From Marsupella aquatica (taxonomy: Eukaryota; Marchantiophyta), in NCBI GenBank assembly GCA_973895155.1, contig OZ316894.1, forward strand, positions 25,482,001-25,546,000: a stretch of DNA of 64,000 bases. The letters run 5' to 3'. This document shows, piece by piece, positions 47,187 to 59,560 of the stretch. A model generated the notes under the pieces. It did no database searches. It saw nothing but the letters and a program-made list of their open reading frames with translations, and was not told where the DNA came from. The stretch's first letter is position 1; each line of letters starts with the position of its first letter. Position numbers and translations under genes: made by a program.

Positions 47187-47259
47187 TAAGGCTCCATGAG
47201 TTGCAATGTACTGAATAGGGGTTCTCAACCCCAAGATTTTACGGCTCTTAACTTATATA

Positions 47260-47450
47260 GTAGTCAAGGTTGGGGACAGAAAAGTTTGCGGACCACCAAG
47301 CTCATGATCCTTAATTCCATTTTTTTGCATAAAGATTAGTCAGATGGCATACGTTACTATGGAAGCAAGTGAGTAGAAAATAAATTTACACTACCTTGTG
47401 AAAGTCATCATCCTTAACTATGAAGCTTTGAGGGTCCCTATTGCAATTAT
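47260..47450 (+). repeat. dispersed repeat, copy 1 of 3
   Basis: Diverged copy of a sequence also at about 57100-57345 and 60880-61150. Shared order: a TAGTxAxGGxxxxxGACA-like start, TCATAGTCCATAA-type core, GGTCATATTCCATTGGTCA-type block, GCTAGTGAAAA, and a 3' AAGCTTTGAGAA..CCCTATT motif. All three are in the same orientation. The class is unknown. Confidence 0.45.
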
Positions 47451-49773
47451 GCGAAGGAACTTAGATGACAGGGTTTGTGCATTCAACTTCAGGTGTCATC
47501 CATCTAAACTCGGATCAGATATCAACATGTGCATTGTATGAAATTCAATGTTTTTTACTCTAGTCATTTTAGTAAAATTACATATTACTTTACATAGATC
47601 CTATGCAAGCTGAGGAATCTATTTAGAGAAGAATGTTTGGGGGTGAAGATCCCATCCAAGCCAAGAATTCTATTCAAAGTATAATGTTTGCGGTGAAGAT
47701 ACGATCAAAGCTTCTACTGTAGCTTGCAGGAATCCAGAAGGATATTAGCTTCTGCTCACACTTTACGTGATTGGACCCTTACTGCAGAATTGTTACATAT
47801 CGTCAGGGGATTTGCCTTCCAATTATAGTAAATCTCAACTCTAAGAGTATCCTAAATTGTAATCAGATCACAACAACTCAAAACAAATAACATATTCTAT
47901 AAGTCATAAAGTGTTTTTCACACTACCAAAGGACAGAAGTGTCCAACCAGGAGACACGCCAGAAACCCAAAAAGGGACAACCCTATGAACAAAAACCTAC
48001 AGTAAAGGCCTACATATCTGTAAACTGACGACCCTCGTCGAATCATAAAGTGAAATTAGCAAAACTGTAAGAGTAATAAAGAGATAGAAGTATAGAACTT
48101 TGTGGCCAGAATTCAAAGACCACAACAACCATGGAGTTAGCAAGCGGTCATAAACTCGCTGCCGTATAGTTTCAGACTTTCAGATGGCGATGGTGACGAG
48201 CTTTTGTCGACCGAATTTCTGATCGCATCAGACCTAGTACGCTACCGACCAGACATCGGGCGACAACTGTACGAGAGAGAGCGTTTGGGTGACGCTGTCA
48301 GTTAGCAGTGATAGAGCTGAGCCGCTGCAGGCGCTGCTCCTGCAGTGGGAAGAGACATTCTTCCGTGATGTGAGAGTTTTTCTCCGCCGAGGATTCTCGC
48401 ATGAAGGAGGAGGTACATACCACACCATAATAATAGCAGCAAAGTGGGCTACGTGGAAAGCTATCGAACACAGAAGAGGCAATCCCTTTGAAGCCACGTG
48501 AATGCGCAGACCCTCACGTGAACGATTCTTTGACTCCCTATCCATGTGAATGATGCATCTGGAGGGGTAGTTTGAGTCTGGGAGTAGCAGAAGTTAGTAC
48601 CTGGGTTCGCACTCGGCAATACCGCCAATACGGTACCTGAAGATGCATAGTAGTGTAAACATAAATGCCGAGTTAGATTCTAGGGAAAAGGTTAGGATCT
48701 ATTGATATCTAAAGAGAACTATTCATCTGTCTTTCTGCATCAGCGGAGTTCAGTACTCCCTTTCACTCATGTCTGCCTTTCCTGTTTTGAGTTTCATTCA
48801 TTCCTCGGTGCCTCCTCGTTATGCTGTCCAGTCGGCTGAGTGGTTCAACTTAGTACTAGACATGGGGATGCTTGGGAGTCATTTCTTATTAATCAATGTA
48901 CGTATATACACCGTACTTGGCAAGCCTGTCCTTCCCATATCCATGCCAAGCCGAGCGTTACAGTTGACTTACATCATGGGCTGAACTGGGGTGTCCTTGC
49001 CCAGGCGTGAGGTTGTCCAACGGACACAAGGGTTCAGAGCAGAGCAACTTCTGTGTAGATCAAAAGCACAGATATGGACATGTCCAGGAGAATGGGCAAA
49101 TACCATGCGGGTTGCGAATTTTCGCACATTTGTTGTCAGCTGTTGACAGCACACAGCTTGGCTGGAGAAACCCAGCCCCGGAGAGATCATTCTACAGGAC
49201 TGTGCTTTGTAACGGCAGGTTCTTCACCTCATCTCCTTTCTGACAGACGCTACGGCAAAAAACGCCACGACGAGATACAGGTGAAGAACCCCGGAGAGAT
49301 CGAGCAAAGAGAGTAATTCAGGTTCAAACTCAAACGCGCTGAACAACTTACTGACCACCAAACCAACCAACCAGCTGCGGACTATAGCAGTGGAAGACGG
49401 GAATGATGATAAGACCGCAACTCTCAGTTGGATTGTACCAAACGACTGGCTGCCTCCCTCCATTTGACCGTGGAATGGTAGGGGTTTTAGTTGAGTATAC
49501 AGGTCGCCTCAATTTTGTGAACTTCCAAAGTTTTACACGACGTCATTGTATCCCGGCGTCTGGAGATATCGTTTCCGACCAAGATGACTATCACCCACCG
49601 ATGCCTAGGAAGCACACTTTCAACCAAGTTCTCATCTAACACAGCATCAGCACAAACCGGAAAATTACTGAATGTCATCGTTATTGACGATAAGCATAGT
49701 ACATTTTCCGTTAAGCATGAACGAAAAGTTTTTGGACATAAGGAGAAGTTTAGTATTCATATCTTTTCCACTC
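47451..49773. other. region with open frames of uncertain status
   Basis: Plus-strand open pieces at 48160-48301, 48289-48501 and 49007-49465 have protein-like composition and possible splice signals. I recognise none and cannot join them into a gene. Confidence 0.3.
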
Positions 49774-52721
49774 TCAACGAGACTTGTCATTTCGTTGTCT
49801 CTTCCGTGCCAAATGCTTTTTCTCCCTAGCAGCAGCCACTGTATCTCCCTTCGATTTCCAATCGTCAGCAGCGGCTTTCCCCGGCTGGAAGGTTGGCATG
49901 GGTTCTGCTATCGCATACGTTGTCATCCAGCTGATCAACCTTTGGCTTGCTTTCAGGGGATGCCCACGGAGATCTGGACTATGAATCCTCTTGCCCGCTT
50001 CTATGTCGTCTATGAGCCGTGTTACTTCGTTTAGCAAAGTCATCAAAGGTTTCCTTTTCCTGACGCAGTTCAGATAAGTTTTTGACAGAAATGCTGGACC
50101 TTGAGTCTCTTCTGCATGACTACACAGATCCTGTTGCATCCTGCTCGGAAGGCCACGCTTAAGCAAGTTCTGTTAGAAATGACTTACATCTTTCTTTCTA
50201 GAAGTGATCACAGAAATTCACCGCGGTGGACCACCGCTACAATGCTCGGAAATGTCTCGGCAACATTTCTTCCTCGAATTCCTGCAGAAAACTCTTTCCA
50301 CGTCCAACTTTTGATAAACAGTGCTGCATAGAATTCGCTGCACAGCGTTTAGGAGACAAGCGACTTCTACCAGACAACTGAGACCCAAAAGCTGTGGGTT
50401 TCACCCCATTGCATTTTTCAGTCTAGGATGCTATCAATTGAATAACAATCAGAATCGTACCCCATTGCATTTTTCAGTCTAGGATGCTATCAATTGAATA
50501 ACAATCAGAATCGTGGGCTGATTGCTTAGACTTGAAAGTTCGTTGTGGTAAACTGACGTCATCGTAAGTGTTTACCAATTGCGGAGGTATCAGGAACATT
50601 CTGTCAGTAGTCAAGATAAGAAGCTTCTGGATGAAGGGTGCATAAATTGATTTAAGACCCCACAGCATGACTTGGTCAAGCTATGTTAGGAAGAACATTT
50701 CTCGATGCACCCTATAAGTTCTTACTCGTATTTGCAAAGTGTTGGATGAAGCGCCAACTGAACAAAGGAAACAGGGCAAAGGAAACAGGAAGTTCTGTCG
50801 CAAAACGGCAGTGAGAGAGTAACTTATGAGCTTGTTCACGAAGCTCTCGCAAGCGTTCTTCCTCCTTCTACTTGACCATCTCTAGCAGTTTTTCTTACAT
50901 GCGCCTGTCACGAGTCTATCCATATCTCCGTACAAATGATCTTCCTTCTCACGCTCTTTTGCGACGTTCGTAGACCATATTGTGCTCAACTTGCCGCACT
51001 TGGTCGATCAGCATTTTTACGTACTTAGGCTGCAAGGAGACGACCATACACGGACAGATGTTACACATCAGAGACAGAGAGGAGAGAACTAAAGGCTCTT
51101 CAAGTGGACAGCAAACATCATAACTCATGAGGATCGTACCATCAACAGGAGACCACCCTCAAAGCTGGAATAGAAGTGATTTCACACAAGCTGCACAAAT
51201 GAATCGTAGCTATTGGATACTGGTGTTAAAACATACATTGAGGAATACCCACACAATCACCAAGTGCTCAGAAAATGCATTCCACACAGCAGGTTTCCTG
51301 CTCATAGAGGTCCACACTTCATCGCAATTTTTGAGCTACGCAGCATCTAAAATGGAGAAATTTGTCATTTTAAATCAAACATCTCCAAGAGAGGGTAGCA
51401 TAACCACCGCAGTACGGGATTTCTTTCAGTTGACAAAATGCACCTCTCTTTTTGCTCGATCCTCGCGAAAGGGCTGCGCTTTCTAGCCCTTCATTGATCG
51501 TAAACTCGATCATAATCACATGCACTTGCATCCTGTTCTAGCGACTGTTTGAATCGGACATCTGTTCCAATCCAATCCTTCTGAATCAGAACGTGTTCAA
51601 TGCGTTGCGAGAAGGACAGAACGTAATGGCTCAAAAATTAGGACATCAATTACAAATCACTATCATCGTCAATGCTTACAACATCTAGTTGAGTTAGATT
51701 TTGTCAAATGTCACTGCATTTAGGAAAGCTTAGAGAACATACTATGTCATAGTATCAGACAACTTGGAATGAGATTATCAGCAAGACCGATAGAGACAGT
51801 GAATCAGGCTCAATCAGCAAGGTCTCCATACAAAGGACGACTTAGGGCATCGACTGTGGCTACGTTCTGACTTAGTACACGTTCATATCGATGAGTACGT
51901 CAGAATCGTATAGATTCAGCGATCTAAGAGACACTAGATCCTCTGGCAGAACTCTTAAATACTTCACTAACATGAAAAGTAACTCAATAGGTGTATGGCA
52001 ATACACTAGTCAACAACAATGCAGAACGTAGTACAGCAAAATAAACAGTTTTCCTTTGAGATTGTGAATTAGCGTTTTAGAAGATAATACAACTACATAG
52101 AATATGTGTGGAACGAGTTGGGGTTTCCTTCTGAATGACTATTACATACTGCATGGCTTATCGAACATGGACTTTCCAGTGGAGCGAAAATTAGGGTTTA
52201 TCGTCTGATCTTGAATAAACATAACAGGAGAGTAGATACGTTGAAGAGCGCGTCGAACAACAGTCACCCAATTCGGCTGTTAATTGAAGTTTCTATCTAT
52301 GAATTTTTTTCCGACAGGGACGCCAACAGGTGCAGGCCTTGTGACAACGCCCACACGCTGTAGGATCCAAATTTTTTCTTACCAACATGGTCTGCAAGAT
52401 TATCGCCCCTTAGAAAATAACCACATCAGACCGGCAACAAGTACGAAGAAACAATGGTTTCGCTGGACTTCAGAAACAGAATTGTCAGTTTTGAGAGACA
52501 TACAGCATTTCACTACACCAAACAGAGTATACATACCTCATGTGCAGATTTCTTCTTCGAGGCCTGTCGCGCAATATGATCCTCAACAGAGTACTCCTCG
52601 TCACGTCAAGCGACAACGGAGCCGGTTTGTTTAGCTGTGGCGCCTTACCTGCTGGTGCTGAGATCTTCAACTGCAGTCCGTACTTTGACCCTCCGATTGG
52701 TTTCTGCTTGGTCCACTCCAT
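49774..52721 (-). pseudogene. decayed NSRP1 (nuclear speckle splicing regulatory protein 1, DUF2040) gene
   Basis: Landmarks of the plant NSRP1 family occur in order on the minus strand but in broken frames. The N-terminus starts at the ATG 52721 with MEWTKQKPIGGSKYGLQLK (family: KYGLQLR). After a one-base loss near 52601-52608 follows EYSVEDHIARQASKKKSAHE (family: DDVEREISRQASKNK), ending at a GTATGT donor at 52536. From an acceptor at 51030 comes PKYVKMLIDQVRQVEH then VYERRK (family: KPKYI..LI...K.RE.E...VYER). It is broken by an in-frame TGA at 50949-50951, continues shifted as EDHLYGDMDRLVTGACKK, and has a TAG at 50868-50870 before KEEERLRELREQ. The C-terminal end GDTVAAAREKKHLARKR stops at 49774. 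Introns are kept, so it is not a retrocopy. An intact protein might normally act in alternative splicing in nuclear speckles. The middle exon (FDYDGVYDEM-type) is missing or unrecognisable. Confidence 0.72.
50404..50515. repeat. perfect 56-bp tandem duplication inside the NSRP1 pseudogene
   Basis: Units 50404-50459 and 50460-50515 (CCCCATTGCATTTTTCAGTC...) appear identical. It lies in what would be intron sequence. Confidence 0.85.
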
Positions 52722-54188
52722 CTCTGCGCCTGTTAAATGTTGCTCTAATTGGAGTCTACAATTCAAAATGTGTTCATCCTCCGCACTCCATCCGTATCTG
52801 CCATTATGTGGCCAAATCGAAGACAAGCAACAGTCGGCCTCTCCGCGATTGAGCAGTGCAATCTTAGGGCTGACGACCTATGTCCACCATCCCTCTGTCC
52901 TAAAAGCAATCTTCCTAAATTTTGCTTTCCCCCTTCACTTCAATCTGCGATCAATCGCTCAAATCATCGGCACCATCCAATGAGGTAAAAGACCAAGTAC
53001 TCGATTGCGCATAAATTTTGCCACGACTTTCAATTTACACCACTGTCGGCAGATTCTCGATACACGAATTTACTCGATGGATGCAGTGACTGTGGAGCAT
53101 ATTAGCCTTTCAAGGTATCGCATCTCTTCTCCGTGAATCACATCCAAGACTTGAAGCTTCTATCAGAGAAGGAGGGGGAGCCCCTTGCCTGGATGTCAGT
53201 AAAGCTAAACTGTGCTGAGCTGAGTTTGACACAGGAGGGCACTTCCCATGGGAGATGAGGAATGGAAAATTTAGTCGGTCCTCACTGCAAGGTGCAGGAA
53301 AATAAATGAAATGTGAGCATGAAGTCCAACATTATAATCAAAGTGTGGAGAAGGCGATCTCGATTGCAACTGACAAGTCCACACAGGTATCAGCGCAGAG
53401 GGGTGGGCATAAGTATAGCTCTTGAACAGATGCTTCCATAATGGTTGGTTTACGGCAGTTGACAGTCTTTGACCGCACATATTCTATAAGGAATTGTTCT
53501 CTCTGCCTTGAAGAATCCCTTTTTAATTAGCATTGAGACGAACATTTAAACGTTCGGACTTCAACCGGGGGAACTGAACATGGGGGCCGAGTCATGGTTC
53601 ATTTGTAGTACATGTCCACTACCATAAACTCCATGTCATTACATCTTCCTCGCAGGTAGAAACGGCATCGCAAACATTTTAAACTGGTGGATGTACACAC
53701 ATAAACCTAAAAGTGACACCCAAGAGACAAGAATGTCGTCTTGGGCTAAACGTTAGTGGGTATTTGGAAAAACATCTAACCCAGAATTAATAATCACAGG
53801 AACAACTCCGGTGAATGAAACTGTGTTGGAGTTCATCAATTTAGTGAGTTCCCTGTCCTGCTGGGTTTTTGAAAGCGTCATTGTGGTCATATTATATAGG
53901 CAACTTTCATAGTTGCATAGGATCTGGCCAAATGACAAAGACGCCATTCCCAGAACAACACCCTTGCTGCTGCAAATGCAAATTTCGTACAAAAGAAGAA
54001 CTCAATGTTTCAGCGAAAACAATGTCTGTTCTTCTAAGTTCTTTTAATCAAACGGCAATATCTTTAAGAAGCAATCAGTCATACGAAAGATACTTGTCTA
54101 CTGCTTTGATGCTTCAAACTCGTTCTCCGAGGGATTTACTTCCTAGTTCAAGAGAGCAAAAATTCTGGTGAAGTTCATGATGTCGTCA
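52722..54188. other. intergenic sequence between TAF11 and the NSRP1 pseudogene
   Basis: Holds the TAF11 3' UTR at its right end and the former promoter/leader of the pseudogene at its left end. An acceptor-like TTTAACAG ends at about 52730, just before the pseudogene ATG, and suggests a leader intron. No other gene seen. Confidence 0.4.
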
Positions 54189-56253
54189 TTATCTAAATAG
54201 TGGTGCTCTCCCTCGAGATGGTACTTTGCCTTCTAGCTTCAGTCTTCGATATGCTTCCCTTATATGGCATGGCCTGATTGGGCCCACGTCATTTCTCTCT
54301 GTCATCACAATTCTCCCTGAAATTTACACGTAGAGGTTAGTCGCTTAACAGAACTCTCAGGGGGTAACATAGGACGAAAAATTTCAGACGTCTACAATAA
54401 GCTAGTTGTACTTGAGCGAGTCTATAGCAAGCCAGAGTTCCAATTTCAGTATACGCAACCAAGGATGGATAACCTACCAATTTCCACAAGCTCGCCCACA
54501 AACATTTTGGAAATTCCAGACATCACAATTGTCATTGGAATGGAAATAGGACAGCCAGCCACACTTGCAAGCAGCTGCAGCATGGACGAAAAGTATCGCA
54601 GTTAGCATTGAAAGAAAACAAGAAAACCAAAGCAATTAAATATGAAGTATCTACACGACAAGTATCTCGTGCGTTCTTTGCATGATAGCAAGGAGAAACA
54701 GGTTGACAAAGTCTCTGAGAAAATCAGCTCGGAAGCCACTGAAGTAACGCCTGATTACACTGGTGAAGGTCATTAAAATGCAAAAGGAGAACGGAGTTTA
54801 CAGTGAAGACCCGCATGGACATCCTCCGAAAGGACTATATATGGGCATCAGTGGAAGAAAAAGAGTCGAAAGCAGGATAAGCTAAACGATGTCATGTGAG
54901 GAGAAAGTATACCCTTCTCATGTTTGCTCGTTGAAAACCTGAACGGCGATAGCACTCATAACGGCTCATTTGCTCTGGTGTAAAACAGTTTAAAACTTGC
55001 CTGTAAAAACCCCACCACGGAACCCATTCGTAAGAGCACGTACCGGTTAACTTTCATATTAGTGAATGAAGCAATTTAGGCATGACTCTGCGCATATAGA
55101 GTATTAATTCCCAAGAAGTTGAAGCTTGCACGATAAACCAATCGTGATTGCCATTCCGACATACGGTAGGACATCTTGAAATAAATATAGATGCTTATAT
55201 CAAGCAGAAGTATCCAGCTTGGTATAATATGTACGAAGCGTGGAATGAGATACGTTAAATGTCCCTCTGTGATCTGTATAACAACTCCATTTTCCAACAT
55301 CCAAGCATTCAAAAACAAAGTAACAAAGACGGGTTTTGCAGTCAGGACACCGACAAATATTGACAGCCTGAGAATCTGCAGTATGAACTTGCAGAAATCC
55401 ACAATTTGTGACTCAGACAGCTCAAGATCTTCTTCAAAGTATCTCATTATTAAAACTCCTTATGATTAACATCCTCGCGGTGGCAGCTAGGATGAAGACG
55501 CACACACAAATTCCTCAAAAGATCTCAGCGCAAGGAATTCCATCGATATTGACATATTACGGTTTGTGGGCTATGTGAACTGCCAGGCACAAAACCGTCC
55601 AACTAGACCGATAAAAGACCCAATTATACAAATCGCACTTGTCAACCGAGCACGAACCCTACACCATCGATGTGGACTCCCGAGTGTTTCACGAAAGGTG
55701 GAAAACAATGACTGAAACATGAGATAAAGGCACTTACTACATCCTGTCTGGATCGACGGTATTATACTTCCAGGTGGAAAACAAGGACTGAAACATGAGA
55801 TAAAGGCACTTACTGCATCCTGTCTGGATCGACGGTATTATACTTCCCGAGCTCCAAATTCTCCATCCTCTCCTCTTCTTCGTCATCTTCTTCCTGAGCA
55901 CCGCCACTTTTATCACCTCCTCCTCCTCCCCTACCCTTGCCCTCCCCCTCATCGTCACTGCCCGGCGGGCTCGATATGGGGAGTTTCGGTCCAGGACCCC
56001 CCTTCTTGGCGGTCCCCATCGCATTCTTCCCTTTCCCTGCCGCCGACCCAGCATGCTCCTGAGACGATTTCTCTGTCGTCATCGCCACATTCTCTGATGC
56101 TGTAGGGGACGTGTTGTTATCCTGAGACATCGGGGAATGCGGGGCAGATAATCCACCGGCATCGTTAACTCCTTCGCCTGCGGACTTTGCCACTTTGCGA
56201 GCCCCTTCTCCCTCGCTGCAATCTAGCCCCGCTCCCGACGCAGAGCGCTTCAT
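54189..56253 (-). CDS. TAF11: TFIID subunit 11 (TAF11), four exons, complete
   Basis: Subunit of the general transcription factor TFIID; its histone fold pairs with TAF13 in pol II pre-initiation complexes. Exons on the minus strand: 56253-55814, 55000-54913, 54574-54478, 54316-54189, giving 250 residues. GT-AG introns and phases agree (2, 0, 1). Residues 1-125 are low complexity (Ser/Gly/Lys, then an acidic DDEEEE run), as in plant TAF11. The histone fold is clear: FTPEQMSRYECYRRSGFQ, LLASVAGCPISIPMTIVMSG, ISKMFVGELVE, then VMTERNDVGPIRPC and HIREAYRRLKLEGKVP at the C-terminus. The end of exon 1 and its GTAAGT donor lie in a 76-bp tandem duplication (55696-55847). Skipping the proximal donor for the distal copy would run into an in-frame TAA at 55810-55812. 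The gene therefore depends on the proximal donor. Confidence 0.95.
55696..55847. repeat. 76-bp tandem duplication covering the TAF11 exon 1 end and splice donor
   Basis: Units about 55696-55771 and 55772-55847 each contain the coding end (KYNTVDPDRM) followed by GTAAGTGCC. The exon-proximal unit is 55772-55847. The distal unit has a G-to-A change on the plus strand (GCATCC to ACATCC) that turns the codon before the donor from CA(G) to TA(G). Confidence 0.88.
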
Positions 56254-56876
56254 CTCGTAGTAGTTCTAACACCGTCTCAGCCTGTTCCTCCGAAATTAAT
56301 TCCGCTCCTTCTACCTCTCCTTGTACATTTTACCTCTCATCGCCCTGTATTATTACTACCTCCCGCTCGCTTTGTTCCTTTCCTACGACAACTCATCACA
56401 GTTTCGAAGACTTAAGATTCATCTACTCCCACTGTTCCATCAGTCGAGGAATCCTTCCAGTTTGACTCAGGAGCTATTTAATTTTCGTAACATCTACAGT
56501 AGCTCAATCTTCTTCGGGCTGCCTGCGGCAATGATTACTCGCATGTTTGTTCCCATTGGCATGACGCCTCTGTGAAGCAGTCCCATAGTGGACTCATCGG
56601 TCGGGTCAGTGTGGCCACCGCCAATGCCGTGCGCGTTCTCAAAGCAGCAGAGTACAGATCGTCGTCTCAACTTTGCTGCTGCAGTTTTCCAATTTCAGCT
56701 CATCGTCAACGCAAGTGAATTTCTTGTTCAACTCATGTTTCATGTTTACGATGCAAATCCTCGGTGGGGTTCTGGTCTGGGTTTCTAGCCTGTGGGCTCT
56801 AAACCCTGTGACCATAAAGTGAAATGAACCTGACCAGCCCGAGTCAGAAACTTTCCCGAGCTCGGTTAGCCTAGAC

Positions 56877-57096
56877 GACCTGCCCACACCTCCTATTAGG
56901 GCGTCTCAACTGGCAATTTGATGACCTGCCCACACCTCCTATTAGGGCGTCTCAACTGGCAATTTGATGACCTGCCCACACCTCCAATTAGTGGGGTCTC
57001 AAGGGCAATTTGATGACCTGCCCACACCTCCAATTAGGGGGTCTCGAGGTTGGCAATTTGCTCCTATTAGTGGGTCTCAAGGGTGGCAATTTGATT
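56877..57096. repeat. minisatellite, about 46-bp unit, four to five copies
   Basis: Units start GACCTGCCCACACCTCC at 56877, 56923, 56969 and 57014, followed by a partial fifth. Each contains ATTAGGG...GTCTC and ends GGCAATTTGAT. The first two units are identical; later ones diverge. Confidence 0.9.
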
Positions 57097-57099
57097 TGA

Positions 57100-57345
57100 T
57101 GTACAATAAGTCCCTAGTTATGGGTTATAGACACAAAAATCTATGGACTACAAAATTCATAGTCCATAATTTTTTGCCCTAAGGATTGGTGTTATGCCAT
57201 AACCATTAGTCACTATGGAGGCTGGTGAAAGAAAAATAGAAAAAACCTTTTACAGAGTCTTGTGAAAAAGGTTATGATCTATTCTTTATAACTAAATGTC
57301 ATTATTCATAATTTCCAAGCTTTGAGAAGCCCTATTAGGGACTCT
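57100..57345 (+). repeat. dispersed repeat, copy 2 of 3
   Basis: Relative of 47260-47450 and 60880-61150. It contains AAATTCATAGTCCATAA, also present in the 60.9-kb copy, and the CCAAGCTTTGAGAAGCCC 3' motif. Confidence 0.5.
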
Positions 57346-57374
57346 CGATCCCTTTCTTTTTGCCGGTGGCAATA

Positions 57375-57780
57375 AGGGTGTTTTCCAGGGAAAAAACTGG
57401 CAGATATGAATATGCTTGTAGACAGACTCCTGACTGCACACCAAAACTGCTACTTTGGGGACAGGTTTCTTTTGCGGAGCTGAAGCATTGCGCCACCCTA
57501 GTTGTAGTATGTAATTGATGTCCAAAAAAAGGTTCCAGGCAAGAGATTATGGAAATAGTAGGTATCTCCAAGAATTGGTGCAAAGGGTGTTTCCCCCCAA
57601 AAAAGGACATGAATATGCTTCTCCACACAATCCTGACCGCAGACCTAAACTGCTACTTTTGGGACAGGCGTTATTTTAGCGGACCTGAAGGATTGCAATG
57701 CCCTAGTTATAGTAGGTAATTGTTGTCTGAAAAAAGGTTCTGGGAAAGAGATGACCAGAATAGGAGGTATCTCCAAGAAT
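57375..57780. repeat. diverged tandem duplication, about 209-bp unit
   Basis: Unit 1 is 57375-57583 and unit 2 is 57584-57780. Shared blocks in order: AGGGTGTTT, GAATATGCTT, AACTGCTACTTT, GGGACAGG, CCCTAGTT, GGTATCTCCAAGAAT. Confidence 0.8.
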
Positions 57781-58515
57781 AGTTACATATTGTAACCTAT
57801 ATTTTGTACATAAATTACTTCCAGACATATATAGTGGAAACGGGCAAGGTTCTCCCAGACTCGGCCCTAAAACTAGAGGATCTCACGTCCACCTCGTAGC
57901 CAGGTCACCCTTTCCAATGAGTTGCAGGCACACATTGAAGGCAGAGTTCTCTTAGGGTTACTTCCAGACTTTAAAAAACATTCGGAGGGTAAATTTTTGC
58001 GCATTATTTGGCTACCAGGTGAAGTGGCTTGCTATTGATACAAACAGATTTTAGAAAGTTATTGTGATTATTGGCCTAATTCTAGATCTGATCCTATATG
58101 GAACTGACAGTTATTATTCAACAGTACAACTTTTTGCTAAGCCAAGACTTCTTAGCACACCATAAGTGCTACCTGCCAAATATACAAAAGGGAAACCCTT
58201 GGACCCAATCGGGGACCCAATATTTTGTTTTTTTCCTATATATAGCATAATGATATAGATATAGATGTAAACCCTAAACAGTGGGCCCGAGGAAATGCCC
58301 CAAGTGCTCATGCTGAATATGTCAACCTTGAATTTGTGAGAAATGATGCTCTACTATATTGTGGCAGTGACTTTAAGTGAGACTTTAAGAAAATCTGATG
58401 ATAGAAAAAATCCAAGGGCTTGGACTTTTTGCCTCTTTGGCCGAATTCCCCTTGTTTTCTTCCCTTGATTGGGTCTCCTGTTTATCTTTCATCTGTGTAA
58501 CTGAATATACATGAG
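57781..58515. other. intergenic sequence, nothing recognised
   Basis: AT-rich, with no supported gene or element. Confidence 0.4.
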
Positions 58516-58520
58516 CCTAA

Positions 58521-58866
58521 TGTTAGGATTTACTCTTAGGTCTAGAGTTACGACTGCACCGTAGTTAAGGCTAACCTTAGTTGCAGACTTGGTTAGGTTA
58601 GTCATGTTGTGCACACTCTATAACCAAGCGGTGTTTGCTTGGAGAGTGGGAACTTAGGCTCATTGTTACGGAGCTAGTTGAGATATAGGGAGAGCTTGTG
58701 CTATGGAAGCTTGGTATGGCCGGTCGACCTAGAGTGCAGTAAAGCTCTGTGTGTTCCCGTGGACGTAGCCTCATGTGGAGGTGAACCACATATCTCTCTG
58801 TTGTTTGACTCTTGTGCGTTGGATGGTTCATGGGCTTGCCGTTGCGATTGTCGTCTATGCTCAACA
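58521..58866 (+). mobile_element. solo LTR (346 bp) with CCTAA target duplication
   Basis: Begins TGTTAGGATTTACTCTTAGG and ends GTCTATGCTCAACA, with perfect TG...CA ends. It is flanked by the 5-bp direct repeat CCTAA (58516-58520 and 58867-58871). It is the best preserved member of the LTR family in this window. No internal domain or primer-binding site remains. Confidence 0.9.
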
Positions 58867-58871
58867 CCTAA

Positions 58872-59560
58872 ATGCCCATTCTTTGAATGTTAATAGAAAT
58901 GATAACAAACAGCATCATTTTGAAATACATAATATCACATGGTTCTTTCCATCCCCATAAATTTTGGTGGTGCCCTAGCGTCGCGGTTTAAAGGCTTCAC
59001 TTTGGAAGCCTAGACCCTTACTCCGGGCCTTACTCTAGCTTCTCATCTCAATTTATTACTAAGATTGGACATGCAATTGGACAGTCTCATATTTTTCTAG
59101 TTTTGTATATGAAAAAGTGGATGGCATTATTTTTCTTGGAGGTTTAAGACTTGGCCGGGGGTAAAGGATGGACAATTTCAACTATGTGCGTGCATTGGAA
59201 ATGCCACACACAGCCAAATGGGGTGTATTTAGATGATCTGGCATACATACTAGAATAAAGCATCCCTTTCAAAGTGTTTGGTGCACTTGAGGAAACATCC
59301 CATCCTAGCTTCTTGGAGCATTTTCACAGCAAGTAATCAAACAAATCCCATCAGCGTTTTTATTTATAAAATCACAAGCCCAATGCCTTTGCATGACAAA
59401 GACAATGTCAAGGTGAGACAATGAAATAGTTAAAGCATCGTTTGTTTTATTGAAGCAAGGCAAGGAAAACATTGAGACACAAAGTGTTGTCAAGGCAAAG
59501 AAGTCATTCAGGAAAGGACATGTCACCAAGGCAAGGAATCTTAGAGGGCGTTGTCTATGA
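58872..59560. other. intergenic sequence between solo LTRs, nothing recognised
   Basis: No supported gene. Confidence 0.4.

Noticed and set aside
55076-55447. Minus-strand 123-codon open frame inside the first TAF11 intron, with hydrophobic stretches
   Set aside because: TAF11 exon phases join cleanly without it, and it resembles no known protein; it is intron sequence.
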